Part shown: positions 22,867 to 30,001 of the stretch, piece by piece
Layout: each line of letters starts with the position of its first letter
How positions within the stretch are numbered: the first letter of the stretch is position 1
Origin: a virus
Strand: one strand, 5' to 3'
DNA length: 30,994 nucleotides
IMG/VR virus record: IMGVR_UViG_3300021142_001585
Coordinates: 1 to 30,994 of that record
Position numbers and translations under genes: made by a program
The notes under the pieces: model-generated
What the model was told of the DNA's origin: nothing
What the model saw: the letters and a program-made list of their open reading frames with translations, nothing else
Databases searched by the model: none

Positions 22867-22869
22867 AAA

Positions 22870-23361
22870 TTAACTCCACCACTTTTCAATATTTCTTTCT
22901 AGTAATTTAAATAACACTCTTACTGCTTTTGCGTGATTTATATGCCCTATATTAATAGCGATTCCATATTTCGTATTTGCAGAAAACTTAAGATTCTCGG
23001 CGCTTTTAACAATCTTATACGATCTAGAATACTTACTAAAATACATGTCTAATTTTCCAGAATTATTCGTTGGTTCAATTTCTAAATAATTAGTATTAGA
23101 TTCTAAATATTCACCGTATTCGTCCTGATAATAATCAGTTTGTACTCTTTCTATCAATTTCAAGCAAGTCTCCATCCTTTGGATGTCAAACTTATCTTCT
23201 TGATGATGGCCTTCTACTTTTAGATAGTTGATTTGATTTTTTATTTTGAATTTTAATACTTCGAAAATATAAAAATAGTCGTAATCTCTATCTTTCCAAA
23301 TAATAGGTAACCATCTATATACGTTATATAGACTCTTAAAAAATTGTTTTAATTTATACAT
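22870..23361 (-). CDS. Hypothetical phage protein
   Basis: This 163-aa protein is not recognised. The first 45 residues are rich in aromatic and basic residues ('LYNVYRWLPIIWKDRDYDYF') without a true membrane span. The middle is helical and acidic ('EDKFDIQRMETCLKLIERVQ'), and the C-terminus ends 'LLERNIEKWWS'. Similar proteins of this layout occur in large phages as far as I recall. It lies 5 nt after the stop of the gene at 23367 and is probably cotranscribed with it. Confidence 0.55.
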   Translation of the reverse strand: MYKLKQFFKSLYNVYRWLPIIWKDRDYDYFYIFEVLKFKIKNQINYLKVEGHHQEDKFDIQRMETCLKLIERVQTDYYQDEYGEYLESNTNYLEIEPTNNSGKLDMYFSKYSRSYKIVKSAENLKFSANTKYGIAINIGHINHAKAVRVLFKLLERNIEKWWS

Positions 23362-23366
23362 GATTA

Positions 23367-23834
23367 TTAGTTTTGTTCTCTACGAGCTTTAGTAATTTTT
23401 TTAACGTAAGTATACAGTTCCAATGTTGTGCCATCAAAGTCTTCCATGATAGCCTCCAATTCTTGAGGAAGAATATTGAAAGTAGCTTTGAAATCTTTTT
23501 TCATCTTCGATAAAATTTCTTTCTCGTCTTTTTGATAATCGTCAATTAGTCTTTTCCATCTAGCACCAAATAGACTTCGATCGTCCAATTGATCTTCGTA
23601 GTATTTTATGTGCACAATCTTATCGTGCAGTAAATAATTCTCCATCTCCGCTTGATAGAAGTAATCAGAATGCTCGTAATCTCCGTTTACTATTTTGTCG
23701 TATAGAGGAGCTTTGTCTGGTAAAGTTTGGCGATTTTCGTAGCGGCGCCACCAAGTAAATTTATTATATTTCTTTGGTGTTAGCTTAGATAGCTGTTGTT
23801 CTAAGAACTCTCGTGAATGTTTTGTTGCGATCAT
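23367..23834 (-). CDS. Hypothetical phage protein
   Basis: This 155-aa soluble, charged, mostly helical protein ('YNKFTWWRRYENRQTLPDKA', 'LFGARWKRLIDDYQKDEKEI', ending 'KKITKARREQN') matches no family I know. It is paired with the hypothetical gene at 22870 (5-nt gap). The 71-nt gap upstream carries a one-mismatch copy of the repeated element (TGTAAATAT, 23847-23855) and an A/U-only hairpin near 23871-23888. Confidence 0.55.
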   Translation of the reverse strand: MIATKHSREFLEQQLSKLTPKKYNKFTWWRRYENRQTLPDKAPLYDKIVNGDYEHSDYFYQAEMENYLLHDKIVHIKYYEDQLDDRSLFGARWKRLIDDYQKDEKEILSKMKKDFKATFNILPQELEAIMEDFDGTTLELYTYVKKITKARREQN

Positions 23835-23846
23835 AACTTTTATTTA

Positions 23847-23855
23847 TGTAAATAT
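23847..23855 (-). promoter_or_regulatory. Variant upstream element (TGTAAATAT on plus strand)
   Basis: One mismatch to the repeated nonamer, 12 nt before the ATG at 23834. Weaker support than the exact copies. Confidence 0.3.
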
Positions 23856-23905
23856 ACTAATTATCAGGATAAGAAAAAAATTATTTTTTCGGTGATTTAA
23901 GTATA

Positions 23906-24547
23906 TTAATGTATATTTTTATTCAAATGTCTTTCGTACAAATGAATATTAGTAATCATCCAATTCATTTTTCCTACATTGTAGCCCGTCTCTTGAGATA
24001 CTCTTTCCATCAATTTAGAAAAACAATATTGATCATTACAAAAACCCATCCATAAATCTATACTTCTTGCGAATATTGTTAGATGTAGCTTATCGTCTTT
24101 TATGTAAAAATTAAGAGCAACATTACAAGGCGTATCGTACTTATATAAATCTAATTCATCTAAATTATAATGTACTATTATAGCCCGTCTTGTTTCTCTG
24201 TTATTTTTTATTTCTTTAATAGTTCTATTTAATTGATCGTTGTAGTTCCAAAAATATCCATAATTTGAAACTACGTTAGAGGTACCAGGCACCATCATAT
24301 TTTTCCATATTTTAGCTCTTTCTGAAATTTCAGTTGCATCACGATTTCCCGTAAGATACCAATTCCATTCGTATTCTGCATAGCCTTGATTGAATTTCCT
24401 TTCGGGAGTAGTGATAATATTATCCTCTGGGTGGAGGATTGAAAAGGATTCGTTGAATATTGCTTTTGTGGATGCAAAATCTTCTCCATGAAATATTATT
24501 CTATTATATAGAGACTCAAACGCTTGAGTTGCATTACTGTAAATCAT
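23906..24547 (-). CDS. dCMP hydroxymethylase (T4 gp42-like, thymidylate synthase fold)
   Basis: The 213-aa protein is a thymidylate-synthase homologue: Glu60 in 'EYEWNWYLTG', 'SNYGYFWNYNDQL' (94 onward), the arginines 'ETRRAIIVHY', the catalytic cysteine Cys141 in 'TPCNVALNF', 'ARSIDLWMGFCND' and 'NIHLYERH'. Two features match T4 gp42 rather than thymidylate synthase: 'SNYG', and 'GFxND' with Asp172 in place of the Asn that binds uracil. That Asp selects cytosine. The enzyme should make 5-hydroxymethyl-dCMP from dCMP and methylene-tetrahydrofolate, implying modified cytosine in the phage DNA. The adjacent dCMP deaminase and MazG-like genes support a nucleotide role. Confidence 0.85.
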   Translation of the reverse strand: MIYSNATQAFESLYNRIIFHGEDFASTKAIFNESFSILHPEDNIITTPERKFNQGYAEYEWNWYLTGNRDATEISERAKIWKNMMVPGTSNVVSNYGYFWNYNDQLNRTIKEIKNNRETRRAIIVHYNLDELDLYKYDTPCNVALNFYIKDDKLHLTIFARSIDLWMGFCNDQYCFSKLMERVSQETGYNVGKMNWMITNIHLYERHLNKNIH

Positions 24548-24962
24548 ATTTTTCTACTTGTATAAATTGTTTTAAAAAATCTACGCTGCCATTATCTCTA
24601 GAGAACAGCTCTAAATATACAACTCTTTTTATTCCAGATTGCAAAATAAGTTTCGCGCAATCTCTGCACGGTGAAAGAGTCACATACATGGTGGCACCGT
24701 CTGTAGAAAATCCCATTCTTGCTGCTTTAAGTACAGAATTAGATTCGGCGTGAAGTACTTCTTGTTTTGAGACTAATTTTCCATCTACTTCCTCTTCGCA
24801 ACAGTTGTCAGATCCACTCGGAGTACCATTGTAACCAAAGCTGATAACGTTACCGCTTTTAACGATAACGCTACCAACTTTAGCTCTAACGCAATAAGAA
24901 AGCGTGGATACTTCTTTTGCCATGTTTAAAAATACTGAATCAAGTTTTTTTTGCTTTTCCAT
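24534..24962 (-). CDS. dCMP deaminase
   Basis: I take the ATG at 24962 (142 aa), which follows the MazG-like stop by 1 nt; the longer frame to 25016 would only add residues inside that gene. The zinc site is complete: 'HAESN' (H71, E73) and 'SPCRDC' (C99, C102). 'SVIVKSGNVISFGYNGTPSG' is the conserved substrate region. It deaminates dCMP to dUMP for dTMP synthesis and is usually controlled by dCTP/dTTP. In a phage that also makes hydroxymethyl-dCMP it competes for the same dCMP pool. It overlaps the hydroxymethylase start by 14 nt. Confidence 0.93.
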   Translation of the reverse strand: MEKQKKLDSVFLNMAKEVSTLSYCVRAKVGSVIVKSGNVISFGYNGTPSGSDNCCEEEVDGKLVSKQEVLHAESNSVLKAARMGFSTDGATMYVTLSPCRDCAKLILQSGIKRVVYLELFSRDNGSVDFLKQFIQVEKYDLQ

Positions 24963-24963
24963 A

Positions 24964-25272
24964 TTAAGCCTCTTTGACAAACGTACCGTTTTCCATTTTT
25001 CCTCTTCTCTTAGCAATTACTTCGTAAGCTGAATTAATACAGTCTTCTATGTTGTAGCCTTTGAGTTTGGCAAGATTTGTAAGTACTACTACGCAATCTC
25101 CGATAGCATCTACAAACTCTTCTTCGTCTGCTTTTAATATAGACTTTGCTAATTCTCCTGCCTCTTCTTGTAATTTAATGTACTGAGTTTTAGCATCTCC
25201 TTTATCGTAAATGCCTTTGTCTTGTGCCCAATCTCTGATCTTTTGAAAGATTTCTAGTGTTTCTGTTTTCAT
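24964..25272 (-). CDS. MazG-like nucleotide pyrophosphohydrolase
   Basis: The 102-aa protein has the MazG helical signature: 'QYIKLQEEAGELAKSI' (the ExxE half) and 'DEEEFVDAIGDCVVVLTNLA' (the ExxD half). Single-domain phage MazG-like enzymes hydrolyse (d)NTPs to monophosphates. Here it lies directly before dCMP deaminase and dCMP hydroxymethylase, so production of dCMP from dCTP, which would keep normal cytosine out of the DNA, is an attractive inference. It follows the ClpP-like gene by 3 nt. Confidence 0.85.
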   Translation of the reverse strand: MKTETLEIFQKIRDWAQDKGIYDKGDAKTQYIKLQEEAGELAKSILKADEEEFVDAIGDCVVVLTNLAKLKGYNIEDCINSAYEVIAKRRGKMENGTFVKEA

Positions 25273-25275
25273 TTT

Positions 25276-25830
25276 TTATATTATTTCGTCTATTATTTGA
25301 TATGATATTGCTTCTTTGGTCGTAAAAACCCAATCTTTCTTTGTATTATAGCATTCTTTTAGCTGCTTTTCAGTTAATTTTGTTTTCGCTAATGTGTGTT
25401 CTTCAATTAATTTTTGTAATCTAAGTATTTCAGCCAAATCTTCTTCCATATATTTTGCTTTACCAATACTTCCTCCGCTCACTTGATGATATAAGAAAGT
25501 AGCTTTATCATAAGCAAAACGTTTGTGTCCAGTTATAGAAATCATAAATCCACAACTCATTGCGCAGCCTGTCACAATTGTATGGATTGGCACTTTTGAT
25601 TTTTCCATTACAGATAATAAGCCGAACATTTGATATACTGTTCCACCGTAAGAATCTATATAGATTTTAATAGGTTTTGGAGTGTACACTAAATCATTGA
25701 TACTGGCAAGCTTTATTAAATACTCGTCATCTTCATTAATCTCTAAAATAGACTTAGTTAAAAGATTGATGCTATCTTGATCTACTTGTTTTGCAAAATG
25801 CAAAGTTCTGTCTTTTGGTTTTATTTCCAT
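25276..25830 (-). CDS. ClpP-like serine protease (S14)
   Basis: The 184-aa protein has the ClpP fold and a complete triad by alignment to the family: Ser92 in 'TGCAMSCGF' (normally GxAASMG), His115 in 'FLYHQVSGG' and Asp166 in 'KKDWVFTTKEAISYQIID'. 'IKIYIDSYGGTVYQMFGLL' is the oxyanion-hole region. It has no signal peptide. Phage ClpP homologues can be prohead proteases, but no capsid gene is nearby, so a role with host Clp ATPases is equally likely. It is grouped with nucleotide-metabolism genes. Confidence 0.88.
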   Translation of the reverse strand: MEIKPKDRTLHFAKQVDQDSINLLTKSILEINEDDEYLIKLASINDLVYTPKPIKIYIDSYGGTVYQMFGLLSVMEKSKVPIHTIVTGCAMSCGFMISITGHKRFAYDKATFLYHQVSGGSIGKAKYMEEDLAEILRLQKLIEEHTLAKTKLTEKQLKECYNTKKDWVFTTKEAISYQIIDEII

Positions 25831-25859
25831 GTTATATATTTTTGAATTGTAAAAGTTAT

Positions 25860-26138
25860 TTACTTTGTAGCGTCATACTCTTCCTTAGAGTGGTTATATT
25901 TAGCAGCTAAATAAGCAATTGCGTCTAACAAATTATCGTACTTTTTATTATATGATTCTCTAGAAAGCTTAAGTGCAATTAAAGCTGCGTACATATCTTC
26001 ACCAGTAATATCTTTACCAGTCATTCCTCTCATAATCATTGCGGCTCTATCCATTCCTTCAGAAAAGGGTCCATATTTGCGTTCTTTTTCTTGAGCCCTT
26101 TTATTTACGATGTTATCTGCTTCTTCTAATATACTCAT
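25860..26138 (-). CDS. DUF6378-like small phage protein
   Basis: The 92-aa protein ('ILEEADNIVNKRAQEKERKYG', 'DMYAALIALKLSRESYNKKY', 'NLLDAIAYLAAKYN') fits the pattern of DUF6378-type proteins as I recall it: an R-x-x-x-YG start, a central KLsR helix and a final D-AiaY-A helix. The function is unknown; the all-helical, metal-friendly layout recalls MazG. It stands between a hypothetical gene (6 nt) and the ClpP-like gene (30 nt). Confidence 0.6.
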   Translation of the reverse strand: MSILEEADNIVNKRAQEKERKYGPFSEGMDRAAMIMRGMTGKDITGEDMYAALIALKLSRESYNKKYDNLLDAIAYLAAKYNHSKEEYDATK

Positions 26139-26143
26139 GATTT

Positions 26144-26710
26144 TTATTCGCTTTTTTTAAATAATACCAACGTAGGTATGTTCAAGAATTTAAACTGACC
26201 GTAATTCCAGCTGGGTCCCAATTTATTTAGATTCTTTATCAAAATGGCTTTATAAAGATTATATTTTTGGGGATCTGAATACGAGCCATCGATGGTTTGT
26301 CCTGTTTTTGACATCTCCATAAATAATAGTGCTTCAATATCCTTGTGCGATTTAACAAATTCTATCGTTACGTCTGACACTGTTTTTAACACTTTTATTA
26401 AGGTGGCGTAGTCTAATTTTTGCGCTTGCGTATCTACTCCGTTGATTGTATATGAAACGTTATAAGTATTATTAATGAGTGGCTTTGTAGGAATTTTGAT
26501 TCCATTCAAAAAATACTGATCAATGTCTCCATTATTAAATTTAATTACAGCCGCTAAATCTTGATCTATCTCAAAAGAGTATTTAAAGTCATTTATCTTT
26601 TTTATTGGATAGCTTGTTGTCTTCTCAAGATCTCCTACCTCTTGCATGATCTCTTCTAGTAACATTACTAGTTTAAGAGGACTCATATAGTTGTCTGATT
26701 CTGTTTTCAT
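26144..26710 (-). CDS. Hypothetical phage protein
   Basis: The 188-aa protein is not recognised. The N-terminus is helical ('LKLVMLLEEIMQEVGDLEKT'), the middle has strands ('FKYSFEIDQDLAAVIKFNNG'), and the C-terminus reads 'KLGPSWNYGQFKFLNIPTLV'. The pattern 'Y..DPQKYNLYKAILIKNL' near 145-163 is similar to phage proteins of unknown function. It lies between the PLP-fold gene and the DUF6378-like gene. Confidence 0.55.
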   Translation of the reverse strand: MKTESDNYMSPLKLVMLLEEIMQEVGDLEKTTSYPIKKINDFKYSFEIDQDLAAVIKFNNGDIDQYFLNGIKIPTKPLINNTYNVSYTINGVDTQAQKLDYATLIKVLKTVSDVTIEFVKSHKDIEALLFMEMSKTGQTIDGSYSDPQKYNLYKAILIKNLNKLGPSWNYGQFKFLNIPTLVLFKKSE

Positions 26711-26746
26711 TAAATGAATCTAATTAATGTTTTTAATAGAATAAAA

Positions 26747-27634
26747 TCAATCTTTGTAGTGCTTTTTAAAATCTTTAAAGTCTCCCCATTCTCTGCTTGA
26801 ATCGATATCGCTTGGTTTTATAGTCGGCTTTGGCATATTACCAGCTACGTTCCAGAACCAATCCCCGTGCTGCCCATGACTCTTCAGGAGCTCCCAACCT
26901 TTGGCATCGTATGTTTGTATAGAATCAAAGGGAGTTTGTATCCTTGAAGCTTTTAGGAACGGTCTATCGTATGTATAAAATTTGGCACGACCAAGTTCTC
27001 CGTCTTGAATATTTCTTGCGACAGCTACTGCATTAAATTCTGTGTTGGGTAAAGCTATCTGTAAAGTTCTAGACAAAACTCCAGTAGAGAATACTGACCA
27101 CATTGTTTTTATGTCTGTGTCCTTAAAATTATCGTAAAATATTCTGACTCCACCGGCAACCACCATCTCGTGCTTTAGACCGAAAGGCAAATATTTTGCG
27201 CCGATTCTTTCTGCGAACTGTTTCGCCCATATGTTTGCGGTAGGCATCGCAGGAATCTTTACGAACAGTGGAATGCCGCCGTTTTCTATTGCGGTTAGTT
27301 GGTGCTCCGAAGCCTCTTTTGACGATGGCATAACTAGGTACAATTTCTTGTTGTACTTCTTGGCCAAATAGCAAAGAGAGTACGGTGCGTAACCGGTTCT
27401 TGGCGCTACGTAAACCATTGCGTCCTCTTTTACTTGCGATATGAAGAAGTCTGCCATTTTGGCTTTACTACCGAATTGAAATTCACTGTCGTCGACTACG
27501 TTGAACCCGTCGTACTGCTTTACTTTGAACGTAAAGTCGTGCTTGTAATCCTTTGTCATGTTCAAGTAGTAGTTTAGGTCCCTACCGTTGGACATGTCCA
27601 AGTTGGATTGATCTGTTGTTTTATTAATGAACAT
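26747..27634 (-). CDS. Fold-type-II PLP-dependent enzyme-like protein
   Basis: From the ATG at 27634 (295 aa). 'EFQFGSKAKMADFFISQV' resembles the GGNKxRKLEYL site of ACC/cysteine desulfhydrase-type PLP enzymes, with Lys57 as the probable Schiff-base lysine. 'GYAPYSLCYLAKKYNKKLYL' and 'ASEHQLTAIENGG' continue the fold, and 'FSTGVLSRTLQIALP' the phosphate-binding side. Substrate unknown. An ATG at 27664 adds ten residues and runs deeper into the upstream HNH gene. With 27634 the overlap is 11 nt (ATGTTCATTAA), suggesting that the homing gene was inserted right against this start. Confidence 0.7.
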   Translation of the reverse strand: MFINKTTDQSNLDMSNGRDLNYYLNMTKDYKHDFTFKVKQYDGFNVVDDSEFQFGSKAKMADFFISQVKEDAMVYVAPRTGYAPYSLCYLAKKYNKKLYLVMPSSKEASEHQLTAIENGGIPLFVKIPAMPTANIWAKQFAERIGAKYLPFGLKHEMVVAGGVRIFYDNFKDTDIKTMWSVFSTGVLSRTLQIALPNTEFNAVAVARNIQDGELGRAKFYTYDRPFLKASRIQTPFDSIQTYDAKGWELLKSHGQHGDWFWNVAGNMPKPTIKPSDIDSSREWGDFKDFKKHYKD

Positions 27635-28304
27635 TAGCTGTGTTTTTAATTTTACAATTTTCAAAATGCCATTGTTTCATTTGATTTATTGCCCCCTCTT
27701 TATCACAATAAGGACAGTGCACCTTCTTTCTTTTTAGCGCTCTATGTTTCATTTTTTTCTGAACATCTAATCTTTTAGCTGGATTATCTATACTTAGACC
27801 TCTAAGTCTTCTAGATTCTCTTAAATCGTCTGAAATATTTTTAGCTTTTTCACTCATTATTTTTTTAGTTTCTAATGAATGTTTTTTTCCACTGTGAATT
27901 TTAGACATGTGGTGTTTCATTTCGTCTGACCAAAATTCATTTTTCATATAGCTAGAATGTAAAATAGAACTTTTTATTTTAGCGTATTCAATTATTCTAC
28001 TACTAGGTGTATATCTAACTTGATTTTTATCTTTTACACTGCACAACATGCTAAATGCTTTTGCTAGCTTATAATTCTCAGGATAAATTTCATGTAATAG
28101 CCAATGGCATAAAAAATGTTCTCTAGCAGTTAATAAAGCTATATTCAAATGATCGTATTGGGTAGCCCACCCTGTTCCTCCTAAACATTTTGGAACTATG
28201 TGATGACCTTCATAATACTCTCCAAGTTTTTTTTTATTTTTTCTAATGCTTAATTCGTCCTTTGCTCTTTTACAAATATCTTCGTAGATTTTTTTATAAT
28301 TCAT
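27624..28304 (-). CDS. HNH homing endonuclease with C-terminal zinc finger
   Basis: The 226-aa protein starts 'MNYKKIYEDICKRAKDE' and has the HNH core 'YYEGHHIVPKCLGGTGW' (H34-H35) and 'LTAREHFLCHWLLHEIYP', a NUMOD3-like segment ('HSGKKHSLETKKIMSEKAKN') and a C-terminal finger 'HCPYCDKEGAINQMKQWHFENC' style (C-x2-C...H...C). It is a paralogue of the gene at 29275-29883, sharing the first 20 residues' pattern and the 'AREHFLCHW' block. TATAAATAT at 28320-28328 is 15 nt before the ATG. There is no structured RNA ahead of this copy. Confidence 0.87.
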   Translation of the reverse strand: MNYKKIYEDICKRAKDELSIRKNKKKLGEYYEGHHIVPKCLGGTGWATQYDHLNIALLTAREHFLCHWLLHEIYPENYKLAKAFSMLCSVKDKNQVRYTPSSRIIEYAKIKSSILHSSYMKNEFWSDEMKHHMSKIHSGKKHSLETKKIMSEKAKNISDDLRESRRLRGLSIDNPAKRLDVQKKMKHRALKRKKVHCPYCDKEGAINQMKQWHFENCKIKNTANVH

Positions 28305-28319
28305 AGTTATTTTATATAC

Positions 28320-28328
28320 TATAAATAT
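28320..28328 (-). promoter_or_regulatory. ATATTTATA upstream element
   Basis: Exact TATAAATAT (plus strand) in the 27-nt gap before the HNH gene at 27624-28304, 15 nt from its ATG. Confidence 0.5.
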
Positions 28329-28331
28329 TCA

Positions 28332-29270
28332 TTAACCTAAGATTTCATTTAAAAATGGATAATATCGAGGTTTTAAGTGAACAGATTGGCGACTTTCTAA
28401 TATATCCAACATTTTAGTTCCGTCTAAATCAATCCAATCTTCTGGCCATGATATATATTTCTGATCTGAATTTCTTATCATTTCTATAGCTATTTGTCGT
28501 ATCTCCATTCTCTCTTCTCTAGTTCCGAAGAACGGTTGTTTTTTATACAAGCCAGTTCCAGGAATTTTTCTAGATTCGTGTTCTATTGGAAGCGGCTCAA
28601 CTATAGTATTATTTTTTAGTCTGCTGGAAAAATCAATATATCTACCAATTAAGTCTTTGGTTGCATCTTTTGGATTCTCTTGTCTCATTAGATGGAATCT
28701 AATATCAATATTCATAAAATAAGTAGTGGTTTCGTCAAATTTATTATTAATTGCTTCTACCGTTTCTCTTTTTAAGAACCCGTGCAAAGTTCTACCGGCC
28801 GTAAACTCCAAAGAATAACCAGGTCTCCATACCGATAAGGCGTGAGAGTCTCCGATAACCGATTTTCTGTTCATTAAACCGTGAGCCATAAAAGTATTGT
28901 ACCAAGGCAATTCAACGACTTCTGGGTACGTTACTCCTTCGATCTTTAATCTTTGATTGAACTTGTTGAAGTCGAAAGACATATTAGAATATCTTATCTC
29001 GCCTTTGAACTCTGCGATCGCTTTCATCTTCTCATAGTGTGTTTTAGTAGGACCTCCTGGGATATTGAATGATCCTTCGACGAAATTAACACTTTCACAA
29101 ATGTATAATACATCGTAGTTTAGCCAAGTAGACACCTGAGGATTTACATCGACTATATCTTCTGGATGATTATCTTTCAACATTTTTGTTTGAATTAATC
29201 CATATCCTGCGCCTTGAGTATGAAACGTAGTTCCTACATTTCCTAAAATACTAATTAGACCTATATTCAT
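28332..29270 (-). CDS. Hypothetical phage protein with a GDSH motif
   Basis: The 312-aa protein is not assigned to a family. Residues 138-150 read 'SVIGDSHALSVWR', and 'GRTLHGF' follows. GDS(H) recalls block I of SGNH/GDSL hydrolases, and near the C-terminus 'ESRQSVHLKPRYYP' could supply the late His. The N-terminus ('MNIGLISILGNVGTTFHTQG') is not the usual start of that family, so hydrolase function is only a suggestion. It is flanked on both sides by HNH homing genes, 4 nt from the one at 29275. Confidence 0.55.
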   Translation of the reverse strand: MNIGLISILGNVGTTFHTQGAGYGLIQTKMLKDNHPEDIVDVNPQVSTWLNYDVLYICESVNFVEGSFNIPGGPTKTHYEKMKAIAEFKGEIRYSNMSFDFNKFNQRLKIEGVTYPEVVELPWYNTFMAHGLMNRKSVIGDSHALSVWRPGYSLEFTAGRTLHGFLKRETVEAINNKFDETTTYFMNIDIRFHLMRQENPKDATKDLIGRYIDFSSRLKNNTIVEPLPIEHESRKIPGTGLYKKQPFFGTREERMEIRQIAIEMIRNSDQKYISWPEDWIDLDGTKMLDILESRQSVHLKPRYYPFLNEILG

Positions 29271-29274
29271 AACT

Positions 29275-29883
29275 TTATAATTTATAATATTTTAAATTTC
29301 CTTTTTTTATTCTATATATAATTGCAGCTGACGTGATTCCAAAATATAATCCTGCGTCTTTTACTGAATCAAATATAATATTATTTTCAACACCTATAAC
29401 TTTTTTCCTTTGGGTGCTAGGTTTTCCAAATTGAGGATTATCTTTTCCGTATCGACTTCTACCCATTTTAGATTTAGATTCTTCAGAGTGCTTGTATCCA
29501 ATTACTTTTAACTTAATTCTATCAATTATTTCTTTAGAGTGCTTTTTTCCATAAAAAGGATTATTTGATCCAGCACTTAATCTAGCCATCTCTTCTCTAG
29601 CGTATTCAACTATTTTAGAGCTGGGAACGTATTGTTTTGCACTATTGGATTTAATATGAGACATTTTATCAAAAGCATACATTAATTTATAATCATTAGG
29701 ATATAACTCATGCAATATCCAATGGCATAAAAAATGTTCTCTTGCTGTTAATTTGACTATATTGCTTGAATCATCTGATCCTCCCATACACTTAGGGATT
29801 ATATGATGTTTTTCACAATAATCTGTTAAAGATCTATTTTTAGCTCGATCTATAATTTGATCGTATATTTTTTTATAATTCAT
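29275..29883 (-). CDS. HNH homing endonuclease with NUMOD3 and NUMOD1 motifs
   Basis: I start at the ATG at 29883 ('MNYKKIYDQIIDRAKNR'), matching the start of the paralogue at 27624; a further ATG at 29901 would lie inside the structured RNA. The HNH core is 'YCEKHHIIPKCMGGSDDSS' and 'LTAREHFLCHWILHELYP'. NUMOD3-type repeats follow ('FYGKKHSKEIIDRI', 'GYKHSEESKSKMGRSRYGKD'), and the C-terminus is a NUMOD1-like module ('ENNIIFDSVKDAGLYFGITS'). Between groEL and the GDSH gene it forms a compact unit with the RNA at 29890-29990. Confidence 0.87.
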   Translation of the reverse strand: MNYKKIYDQIIDRAKNRSLTDYCEKHHIIPKCMGGSDDSSNIVKLTAREHFLCHWILHELYPNDYKLMYAFDKMSHIKSNSAKQYVPSSKIVEYAREEMARLSAGSNNPFYGKKHSKEIIDRIKLKVIGYKHSEESKSKMGRSRYGKDNPQFGKPSTQRKKVIGVENNIIFDSVKDAGLYFGITSAAIIYRIKKGNLKYYKL

Positions 29884-29889
29884 AAAAAA

Positions 29890-29990
29890 TGGTCCAATCA
29901 AGTATTGTCGAAGCTGCGAACATTCGACATACTCTATGGACCAATAAGTTTATTATAGATTCTATTCGCAGTAGTTTCTATCTATAATAA
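29890..29990 (-). ncRNA. Structured RNA element, copy 2: two hairpins with complementary (kissing) loops
   Basis: Minus strand. Hairpin A (29950-29990): a perfect 11-bp stem TTATTATAGAT/ATCTATAATAA and an inner CTA/TAG stem closing the 7-nt loop CTGCGAA (29965-29971). Hairpin B (29890-29943): outer TGGTCCA/TGGACCA, then AGTA-type pairs, inner GTCGAA/TTCGAC, and a loop containing TTCGCAG (29914-29920). The loops are perfect reverse complements. Hairpin B is followed by U6 and the endonuclease ATG. Conserved with copy 1 (970-1068): the outer stem of hairpin A and the AACTTATT linker. The loop pair differs but stays complementary. Confidence 0.78.
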
Positions 29991-30001
29991 GTATCTTCAA
30001 T

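Noticed and set aside
23871-23888. Terminator in the A/U hairpin after the dCMP hydroxymethylase gene
   Set aside because: The stem is only A-U pairs around a 4-nt loop, too weak to call; similar runs arise by chance in this AT-rich DNA.
24963-25016. Longer start for dCMP deaminase at 25016
   Set aside because: It would lie entirely within the coding end of the MazG-like gene, and family proteins begin near 'KKLDSVFLNMAKEVS', supporting 24962.
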